35,658 bases of DNA from Ferruginibacter sp. (GTDB taxonomy: Bacteria > Bacteroidota > Bacteroidia > Chitinophagales > Chitinophagaceae): assembly GCA_030157685.1 (NCBI GenBank), contig JAOAUI010000451.1:1-35658 (forward strand), read 5' to 3'. A program made the position numbers and the translations under genes. Positions 6,096 to 12,859 of the stretch are shown here, piece after piece. The notes beneath the pieces are model-generated. The model was not told the origin of the DNA and made no database searches. It worked only from the letters and a program-made list of their open reading frames with translations. Numbering within the stretch: position 1 is the first letter of the stretch; each line of letters begins with the position of its first letter.

Positions 6096-6935
6096 ATGGA
6101 AAGTTTAAAAATACTGATACCAACAGATTTCTCTGTGCAGGCTGAGTTTGCTTACCTGATGGTAAAAAAACTGGAAGAAAAAACTCCCACCGAAATTCAC
6201 TTTCTGCATGTGCTGGATGTGCCGGATACGGTAACCATGGATGAAGGTGGCAATATTCAAACCTGCGGCGAAATTGATGTGAACTATGTAATAACGCAGA
6301 AAGAAATTGCAGAGCGAAAGCTTGCCAATCTTAAAATATTGTATGGCAGCCATATTCAAACAAACCTGGTATTGGGAAAACTTACTGATGCTATTATAAA
6401 TTTTTCGGAGGCCAATCATTTTGATATGATTGTAATGGGTACCAAAGGTGCCTGGGGTATTAAAGAAAAACTTTCGGGTTCCGAAACACAAATTATTGCA
6501 CGCAGATCAAAAACGCCGCTGCTTTCATTAATGTGCGACCGTTCCGACCTGGTCATCAAAAATATATTACTCGTACACAATTTCAGTAACCCGGCAACGG
6601 AAGACCTGAAGCTGATGCATAAACTGATTGGTGCATTTGGTACAAAACTTCACCTGCTGCAGATTACTTCCGGAAATGTGGATGCAGAAAAAACAACCGT
6701 TGAAAGCAACATGAAAAAATTTGCAGCGCTCAACAATATTGAAAATTTCGAATGCCATTTAATAAATGATAAAGATGTTGAGAACGGCGTTATTCATTTT
6801 AACCAGATGATTAATATGGATATTATTTGTATAGGAACGCATGGCAAGGGAGGCGTTTTTCACCAAAGTGCAACTGAAAAACTGATCAACCATTTATTCA
6901 AACCCATTATTTCATTTCAACTAAACAATCAATAA
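6096..6935 (+). CDS. Tandem universal stress protein (two UspA domains)
   Basis: At 279 residues the protein holds two Usp domains. The first runs from ILIPTDFS near the start to LLSL (about 1-148), with the nucleotide-binding stretch MGTKGAWGIKEKLSGSE. The second starts with KNILLVHNFS and ends in ISFQLNN, with IGTHGKGGVFHQSATEKL. Both fit the G-xx-G-x9-G/S phosphate-binding pattern loosely, so ATP binding is plausible. There is no signal, so the location is cytoplasmic. Usp genes occur often beside redox and membrane-transport genes in Bacteroidota. Its role in the sulfur operon cannot be read from sequence. It is preceded by a 24-bp gap, the largest in the operon. Confidence 0.88.
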   Translation: MESLKILIPTDFSVQAEFAYLMVKKLEEKTPTEIHFLHVLDVPDTVTMDEGGNIQTCGEIDVNYVITQKEIAERKLANLKILYGSHIQTNLVLGKLTDAIINFSEANHFDMIVMGTKGAWGIKEKLSGSETQIIARRSKTPLLSLMCDRSDLVIKNILLVHNFSNPATEDLKLMHKLIGAFGTKLHLLQITSGNVDAEKTTVESNMKKFAALNNIENFECHLINDKDVENGVIHFNQMINMDIICIGTHGKGGVFHQSATEKLINHLFKPIISFQLNNQ

Positions 6936-6941
6936 AAAAAT

Positions 6942-7499
6942 ATGAGAGAGTTGATTACACAAACCTGGTCCTGGTGGTTTTCGGGAGCCATGATAGCAGG
7001 TATCATGTTTTTTCTTTTGTACTTCGGGCAGTCATTTGGTTTTTCTTCTAATTTAAGAACCATTTGCGCTGCTGCAGGAGCAGGCAAAAAAACAAAATTC
7101 TTCGATTTTAAATGGAAAACCCAGATATGGAATTTAGTGTTTTTAGTTGGTGCTATTATCGGCGGTTTTATTGCAAAACAATTTATGTCAACAGATCTGC
7201 CTGTTCAGATTTCTACAGATACCATCAGCGATTTAGCAAAGTTGGGTATTGCAGCGCCGGCATCTTTACAACCTGCAGAGTTATTTAGCCTGGATGCAAT
7301 ACTTTCTGTAAAAGGTTTTTTGGTATTGGCCATGGGCGGGTTGATGGTGGGCTTTGGCTCCCGTTATGCAGGTGGTTGTACTTCAGGTCATGCTATCAGT
7401 GGTTTATCCGATCTGCAGGTTCCTTCTCTAATTGCGGTAGTTGGGTTTTTTATTGGCGGACTGGCAATGACATTTTTAATTCTCCCTTTAATATTTTAA
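6942..7499 (+). CDS. YeeE/YedE-family sulfur transporter, first half
   Basis: The 185-residue integral membrane protein has about five hydrophobic helices and the two cysteines typical of YeeE/YedE (TsuA-type) carriers: C42 in RTICAAAG and C146 in the family signature RYAGGCTSGHAISGL. In TsuA such cysteines line the path and pass thiosulfate along by short S-S contacts. This protein is half the length of a fused TsuA, and the next gene supplies the other half. The pair probably moves thiosulfate or another sulfane-sulfur species across the inner membrane. It is six bases after the Usp gene and four before its partner. Confidence 0.87.
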   Translation: MRELITQTWSWWFSGAMIAGIMFFLLYFGQSFGFSSNLRTICAAAGAGKKTKFFDFKWKTQIWNLVFLVGAIIGGFIAKQFMSTDLPVQISTDTISDLAKLGIAAPASLQPAELFSLDAILSVKGFLVLAMGGLMVGFGSRYAGGCTSGHAISGLSDLQVPSLIAVVGFFIGGLAMTFLILPLIF

Positions 7500-7503
7500 T
7501 CAG

Positions 7504-7917
7504 ATGAAGTTTATAAAATTTCTCATACTCGGAATTGTTTTTGGAATTGTAATGGCAAAGTCAGAAGCCATTTCCTGGTTCAGAATACAGGAGATGTTTC
7601 GTTTTCAGGCTTTTCATATGTATGGTATTATTGGTACGGCTGTTACATTAGGTGTTATTGGTGTTGCCCTGATCAAGAAATTTAAAATAAGAGATTTTCA
7701 TGGCAACCCCATTTCGTTTTATCCCAAAGAAAAATCTATTATACGGTATCTTTTGGGAGGTATCATTTTTGGATTAGGTTGGGCATTGAGTGGTGCCTGT
7801 CCCGGGCCAATGGTAGTTAATATTGGCTATGGCTTTTTAACCATGACGATCGTATTTCTGTTTGCCATTGTTGGTACTTATTTATATGGATTGATTAAGG
7901 ATAAATTACCTCATTAA
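7504..7917 (+). CDS. YeeE/YedE-family sulfur transporter, second half (DUF6691-like)
   Basis: The 137-residue protein has about four hydrophobic helices. The signature LGGIIFGLGWALSGACPGP carries C99; this GACPGP motif is the counterpart of GGCTSGH in the partner. It is expected to form a heteromer with the preceding protein, making up one complete pseudo-symmetric carrier. The four-base gap supports equal production. Substrate specificity is not visible; thiosulfate is favoured by the adjacent thiosulfate dehydrogenase gene (inference). Confidence 0.87.
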   Translation: MKFIKFLILGIVFGIVMAKSEAISWFRIQEMFRFQAFHMYGIIGTAVTLGVIGVALIKKFKIRDFHGNPISFYPKEKSIIRYLLGGIIFGLGWALSGACPGPMVVNIGYGFLTMTIVFLFAIVGTYLYGLIKDKLPH

Positions 7918-7933
7918 TTTTAAAACGTTTCTT

Positions 7934-9016
7934 ATGTACAACGAGCAGGAAGACAAAAGAACCGAGGGACTGGTTTCTATAATCAATAAATTACTGTTGG
8001 TGATTGTGGTATTGGTAATCACCATTGTTGCCATGCCATTTATTTTATTTTACAAAGGCCAACCGGCCAAGCCGGAAACGCAAAATATTGCAACTTCTGC
8101 TGAAGCAGTAAAAACAGATACCACAAATTATTGGACAGCACCGGATATTAATTCAATTACTGACGTCAAACAAAAAGAGCAGGTAGTTTATGGCCAGGAA
8201 TTAATTGCACACACAGCCAAATACTTTGGCCCCAATGGTTCTGTACTAAAAATAACCAATGGCTTAAATTGTCAGAACTGCCACTTGCAGGCAGGTACAG
8301 CCGTTTTTGGTAACAACTATGGTTCTGTTGCTTCGCTGTATCCAAAATTCAGAGCCAGGAGCGGAAGTGTAGAAAATATTTACAAAAGAGTTAATGATTG
8401 TTTTGAAAGAAGTTTAAACGGAAAGGCAATTGATACAGGTGGAAAAGAAATGAAGGCCATTGTTGCATACATCAAATTTGTAGGATCTAATGTAGAGAAG
8501 GGGAAAAAAGCAGCAGGCTCAGGCTTTAAAGATCTTGCCTGGCTTGACCGTGCTGCTGACCCCGGGAAAGGGCAGATAGTTTATACAAGCAAATGCCAAA
8601 GCTGCCACCAGGCAAATGGCGAAGGAGTTTTTAATACCGATAAAACTGAATATACTTACCCGGCTTTATGGGGCAAAAACAGTTTTAACGATGGTGCCGG
8701 TTTATACCGCATCAGCAATTTTGCAAAATATGTAAAGTATAATATGCCGCAGGGAGTAACACATGTAAGTACACAGCTTGCAGATGAAGAAGCCTGGGAT
8801 GTTGCTGCATACATCATTTCACAAACAAGGCCGCATATCAATGTTCCGAAAGACTGGCCCGATATTTCAAAAAAACCGGTTGATCATCCTTTTGGGCCTT
8901 ATGCAGATGTATTTACCGACAAGCAACACAAGTACGGGCCTTTTAAACCCATTGTGGAAGAACAAAAGAAAAGAGAAGAACTGACAAAACAAAAAACTTC
9001 CATTGCAAAAAAATAA
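7934..9016 (+). CDS. tsdA: TsdA-type dihaem c thiosulfate dehydrogenase
   Basis: The 360-residue protein has an N-terminal membrane helix (about 15-39) and two cytochrome c domains. Haem 1 binds at CQNCH (113-117); haem 2 at CQSCH (221-225). C156, in VNDCFERSLNGK, matches the unusual axial cysteine of haem 1 that marks TsdA enzymes. M271, in KYNMPQG, is the likely distal ligand of haem 2; the residue before it is Asn, not the Lys of the Allochromatium enzyme. TsdA joins two thiosulfates into tetrathionate (EC 1.8.2.2) or works in reverse. Compared with soluble family members, this one is membrane-anchored and has an extra Lys/Glu-rich tail (about 300-360). It acts in the periplasm, next to soxB-like and porin genes. 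Confidence 0.9.
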   Translation: MYNEQEDKRTEGLVSIINKLLLVIVVLVITIVAMPFILFYKGQPAKPETQNIATSAEAVKTDTTNYWTAPDINSITDVKQKEQVVYGQELIAHTAKYFGPNGSVLKITNGLNCQNCHLQAGTAVFGNNYGSVASLYPKFRARSGSVENIYKRVNDCFERSLNGKAIDTGGKEMKAIVAYIKFVGSNVEKGKKAAGSGFKDLAWLDRAADPGKGQIVYTSKCQSCHQANGEGVFNTDKTEYTYPALWGKNSFNDGAGLYRISNFAKYVKYNMPQGVTHVSTQLADEEAWDVAAYIISQTRPHINVPKDWPDISKKPVDHPFGPYADVFTDKQHKYGPFKPIVEEQKKREELTKQKTSIAKK

Positions 9017-9026
9017 ATTCAGCCAC

Positions 9027-10721
9027 ATGGAAAACAACAGAAGGGATTTTATAAAAAAAATAGGTACGCTGGGCGGTGCAGGGCTGTTGGCTTCCTCACC
9101 AATTATTGCTATGGCAGGTACACAAGAAAATGCAATGCCTGATTATCAGACTTTGGCCGACGATAAACCCTTTACCATTTCTATTTTACAAACTACCGAT
9201 GTGCATTGCCAGGTTCAACCACATGATGAGTTGTTTTGGGAAAACGATCAAGCTGTGTTTCGCAAAACCGGCGGCTACGCTCACTTAGCTACTTATCTGC
9301 AAAATGAAAGAAAGAAAAACCCGAATACTTTTTTAATTGATACCGGCGATATGTTCCAGGGCAGCGAACTGTCTGTAAAAACAACCGGCAAAGCCATGGT
9401 ACCTATCTTAAATGCACTGGGTTACGATCTGTATTTGCCCGGCAACTGGGAAGTTATTTATTACAAAAAAGCTATGCAAACTTTATTGGGTTCATTAAAT
9501 GCGCCCAAGGTTTGTGCCAATATGTATCACGATCTGGGCGAGGGTAAAAAAGGAGAATTGATTTTTCCTCCTTATTATATCTGGAATATCAAAGGCGTGA
9601 AAATTGGTTTTATTGGCTATACAGACCCATTGGTTCCGCTTCGCCAATCGCCCAATTACAGCAAAGGAATTATTTACACCAAGCCCGAAGAAAACCTGGC
9701 ACATTATGTAGATGTATTGCGCAACCAGGAACAATGTGCTTATGTTTTAATTGTTGCCCATTTGGGATTATCGCAGCAAATTCATCTTGCAAATCAGGAA
9801 GAATGTAAGGGTGTTGATTATATTCTTGGGGGCGATACGCATGAAAGGGTGAGAAAACCCATTCAATGCAAATACAGTAAAGTGGTGGAGCCGGGTGCAT
9901 TTGGTTCTTTTGTGGGTAAACTTAATCTTACCATACAAAATGGCAAAGTGATAAAAGATGACTACGAATTGGTGGAAATAACAGCAGACAAATTCAAGCC
10001 TTCAAAAGAAATAGCTGCTTTAATTAAAAACAATGAACAGCCTTTTGAAAAAGATATTTATACAGTTGCAGGTTACAGTACCATTCCGTTGTACAGGTAT
10101 TTTGTGGTAGAAAATCCGATAGACACCATGATACTGGATGCGTTGAAATGGAAAGTGCCGGATATGGATATTGTATTATCAAATGGATTTCGTTTTTGCC
10201 CGCCACGCACAACGCCCGATCATACCGGCAACATTCCCATCACCGACGGATATATTTACGATATGTTTCCGGTGGATAGTACGGTAAGAACCGGCATGGT
10301 GACAGGCAAACAAATTAAAGAATGGCTGGAAAAAGAATTACATAATGTTTTTGCCAAAGATGCATCGGAACGTTTTGGTGGATGGGTGATAAAGTTTAAA
10401 GGAATGAAAGTGACCTTTAATGCTTTTGCAGAAAAAGGTAAAAGAGTACAGACTGTATCTGTTGCCAACACGCCACTTGATCCCGATAAAATGTATAAGA
10501 TATGTGCCTGCGAACGGGATGGCGACCCCAGTGATATGCTTTGCCGGATGAGGAATGTAGCCAATGCGGCAAATACGCATTACACTTTACATTCTGTTAT
10601 GAAAGATTACCTGGCAGCCAATTCGCCGGTTACACCAACGCCGCCGGAGAATGCCGATATACTGGATGCTCCGCAAACATTGCTTACACAGGTTACCGGG
10701 GTAGATTATCAGTTTCATTAA
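9027..10721 (+). CDS. Tat-exported SoxB-like metallohydrolase
   Basis: From the ATG at 9027 (preferred over the TTG at 9003, because it puts the Tat signal at the N-terminus) the protein is 564 residues. NRRDFIKKIG carries the twin arginines R5/R6, followed by a hydrophobic region ending AMA. The calcineurin-like metallophosphatase domain shows QTTDVH (D58, H60), DTGD (D107), GNWE (N140), AHLG (H245) and GGDTHERV (H272). The C-terminal 5'-nucleotidase-type domain spans about 345-564. W141 after GN, where nucleotidases have the catalytic His, and the nearby tyrosines recall SoxB (GHWEFTYG). A periplasmic thiosulfohydrolase fits the neighbourhood; an ordinary 5'-nucleotidase is the alternative. 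SoxYZ, the normal SoxB substrate carrier, is not in the window. Confidence 0.75.
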   Translation: MENNRRDFIKKIGTLGGAGLLASSPIIAMAGTQENAMPDYQTLADDKPFTISILQTTDVHCQVQPHDELFWENDQAVFRKTGGYAHLATYLQNERKKNPNTFLIDTGDMFQGSELSVKTTGKAMVPILNALGYDLYLPGNWEVIYYKKAMQTLLGSLNAPKVCANMYHDLGEGKKGELIFPPYYIWNIKGVKIGFIGYTDPLVPLRQSPNYSKGIIYTKPEENLAHYVDVLRNQEQCAYVLIVAHLGLSQQIHLANQEECKGVDYILGGDTHERVRKPIQCKYSKVVEPGAFGSFVGKLNLTIQNGKVIKDDYELVEITADKFKPSKEIAALIKNNEQPFEKDIYTVAGYSTIPLYRYFVVENPIDTMILDALKWKVPDMDIVLSNGFRFCPPRTTPDHTGNIPITDGYIYDMFPVDSTVRTGMVTGKQIKEWLEKELHNVFAKDASERFGGWVIKFKGMKVTFNAFAEKGKRVQTVSVANTPLDPDKMYKICACERDGDPSDMLCRMRNVANAANTHYTLHSVMKDYLAANSPVTPTPPENADILDAPQTLLTQVTGVDYQFH

Positions 10722-10737
10722 TAAAATTTAAAGTAAG

Positions 10738-12159
10738 ATGAAAAAATTACTGGTAGCATCAATGATGTTGCTTGCAGGGCATATTGTATCAGCACAACAC
10801 CAGGAGGTTTCTGAAAAACCTGATATGTATAAAGGCAAACAGGTTCAAACAGTAGATACAACTTCTTTGTTATCGGCATTTAAAAGAGGGCATTTTAACG
10901 GGCATTTCAGATATTTTTTAATGGCTACTGATAATAAAGCAGGCCTTACCGATTATTATGCCAATGCGGCTGGCGGCGGCATCCGCTACGAAACGGCAAG
11001 GTTTCACGGTTTTCAGTTTGCGGTAAGTGGCTTCTATACTTTTAATATTGGTTCATCCGACCTGGGGAAACCAGATAGTACAACAGGCCAATCTAACCGG
11101 TATGAAATAGCGTTGTTTGATGTTGAAAACCCGTACAACAAAAAAGATATTGACAGGCTGGAAGAGTTCTATTTAAAATACCAACGTAAAAATATTTCCA
11201 TCAGTTTTGGCCGGCAGTTACTGAATACGCCGTTCATTAATTTACAGGATGGCAGAATGAGGCCAACAGGTGTAGAGGGAGTCTGGATGGAATATAATGA
11301 TACAAAGAAAATAAAAGCAGAAGGAGGTTTGCTGTATGCTGTTTCTCCAAGAGGTACTACCAAATGGTATCATATCGGAGAATCAGTGGGTGTTTATCCT
11401 TCAGGCGTAAATGCGGATGGAACAAAATCGCAATACAATAATAATGTAAGCAGTAAAATTGTTGCCTTGCTCGGATTAAATTTTAAGGCCCACAAAAATT
11501 TGAATTTACAGGTATGGGATGTATATACAGATAATGTTTTTAACACCGCCATGCTGCAGGCCGATCTGTTGTTTCCTCAAAAAAATAACAGTTCTTTTTT
11601 TGCAGCAACTCAGTTTACCAGGCAGGATGCTATTAATAATGGTGGAAATACAAATGCAGCTAAAACCTATTTTGAAAAGAGCGGAAAATCTTTCAGCTTT
11701 GGTGCCAGAGCCGGCTGGAAAAATAAAACCTGGGAAACCAGTATTAACTATAACCGCATTACAGCCCACGGCCGCTATTTAATGCCCCGTGAATGGGGCC
11801 GGGAACCTTTCTTTACATTTTTACCCCGTGAACGTAATGAAGGTTTTGGTGATGTACATGCCATTATGGGTAAAGTAAATTTCAATATTCCCAAAGCAGG
11901 TATGAAAACATCTCTGGCAGCAGGTTATTATAAATTACCCGATGTAAAAAATTACCGGTTAAATAAGTATGGCTTACCTTCATACACGCAGGTAAATGCC
12001 GATATACGTTATTCGTTTCCTGGTATACTAAAAGGGTTTGAAGCGCAGTTATTGGTTGTTTGGAAAATGAATACCGGGGAAATGTATAACAATAAACGTT
12101 TTGAGATTAACAAGGTAAATATGCTGCAATACAATTTTGTTTTAAACTTTCATTTTTAA
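10738..12159 (+). CDS. OprD-family outer-membrane porin
   Basis: The 473-residue protein has a Sec signal peptide ending in IVSAQ and mature sequence with many amphipathic beta strands. It ends in phenylalanine (NFHF), as outer-membrane barrels do. RGHFNGHFRYFLMATDN near the start, and the stretch GGGIRYETARFHGFQFAVSGFYT (landmarks only; basic ladder residues), are typical of OprD-type porins. Such porins pass small organic or inorganic anions. In this operon it probably lets thiosulfate or tetrathionate through the outer membrane (inference). The gap to the SoxB-like gene is 16 bp and to the regulator 5 bp. Confidence 0.85.
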   Translation: MKKLLVASMMLLAGHIVSAQHQEVSEKPDMYKGKQVQTVDTTSLLSAFKRGHFNGHFRYFLMATDNKAGLTDYYANAAGGGIRYETARFHGFQFAVSGFYTFNIGSSDLGKPDSTTGQSNRYEIALFDVENPYNKKDIDRLEEFYLKYQRKNISISFGRQLLNTPFINLQDGRMRPTGVEGVWMEYNDTKKIKAEGGLLYAVSPRGTTKWYHIGESVGVYPSGVNADGTKSQYNNNVSSKIVALLGLNFKAHKNLNLQVWDVYTDNVFNTAMLQADLLFPQKNNSSFFAATQFTRQDAINNGGNTNAAKTYFEKSGKSFSFGARAGWKNKTWETSINYNRITAHGRYLMPREWGREPFFTFLPRERNEGFGDVHAIMGKVNFNIPKAGMKTSLAAGYYKLPDVKNYRLNKYGLPSYTQVNADIRYSFPGILKGFEAQLLVVWKMNTGEMYNNKRFEINKVNMLQYNFVLNFHF

Positions 12160-12164
12160 TCAGC

Positions 12165-12800
12165 ATGATGAACATAGATAACCTTAAGCATATTTTTGAA
12201 CCGCAGTTATTGCAGGAAATACAACAGTTCGGCATCATTCAGCATTTTAAAGAAGGGGATCTGATTATGGATTACGGAAAGTACATCCGTATGATGCCCA
12301 TTGTTTTAAACGGAACAATAAAAGTGTACCGCCTGGATGAAGAGGGCCGTGAAATTTTGTTGTATTATTTATCCAGCAGCGAAAGTTGTTCTATGGCTTA
12401 CAGTTGCTGTATTGAAGCAAAGAAGAGTGAAGTAAAAGCCATTGCAGAAGATGATGTGGAGCTGATAGCCATACCCCATATTAAACTGGATGAATGGCTT
12501 TGTAAATATTCCAGCTGGAAAAACTACATCATGCGTAGTTTTAATGAACGCTTTATTGAATTATTGAAATCAATTGAAAGTATTGCTTTTCATAAACTGG
12601 ATGACAGGCTGATAGAGTACCTGAAAGATAAACAGCGCATCACCGGATCCAGCGTTATAAAAGCATCGCATAGTTTAATTGCAGATGAGCTGGCAACATC
12701 AAGGGTTGTAATATCCAGGTTATTGAAACAACTGGAAAACAGTAAGAAGATAATTTTATACCGTAACGAAATAAAATTGTTGCCGGCTTTAGATCAGTGA
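12165..12800 (+). CDS. Crp/Fnr-family transcriptional regulator, probable master regulator of the sulfur island
   Basis: The 211-residue protein has an N-terminal cyclic-nucleotide-binding-type beta-roll (about 20-115), a dimer helix (about 120-150) and a C-terminal winged helix (about 155-205). The recognition helix is TSRVVISRLLKQLE, aligning with CRP CSRETVGRILK: R180 and R185 are kept, but CRP Glu181 is V181. Four cysteines lie in the sensor half: C75, C81, C82 and C113; their cluster SCSMAYSCC is of a kind often seen in Bacteroidota members of this family. It is the last gene of the operon that starts at operator D, so it likely activates its own transcription. ATG at 12165 or 12168 are both possible starts. 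Confidence 0.88.
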   Translation: MMNIDNLKHIFEPQLLQEIQQFGIIQHFKEGDLIMDYGKYIRMMPIVLNGTIKVYRLDEEGREILLYYLSSSESCSMAYSCCIEAKKSEVKAIAEDDVELIAIPHIKLDEWLCKYSSWKNYIMRSFNERFIELLKSIESIAFHKLDDRLIEYLKDKQRITGSSVIKASHSLIADELATSRVVISRLLKQLENSKKIILYRNEIKLLPALDQ

Positions 12801-12812
12801 TCACAAGTACTT

Positions 12813-12850
12813 AAAAAAAAATCCCCGGTGCATCGGGGATTTTTTTTTAT
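12813..12850. terminator. Bidirectional terminator between convergent genes
   Basis: ATCCCCG at 12821-12827 pairs with CGGGGAT at 12834-12840 around a six-base loop. It is flanked by an A-run before and a T-run after, so it works on both strands. It ends the sulfur operon on the + strand and the surface-protein operon on the - strand, whose last stop is at 12860. Confidence 0.92.
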
Positions 12851-12859
12851 TGAGTATCA

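Noticed and set aside
9027-10721. Plain 5'-nucleotidase (UshA-like) reading of the SoxB-like gene
   Set aside because: It was kept only as an alternative, because GNWE in place of GNHE, the Tat signal and the position directly after tsdA fit SoxB better.
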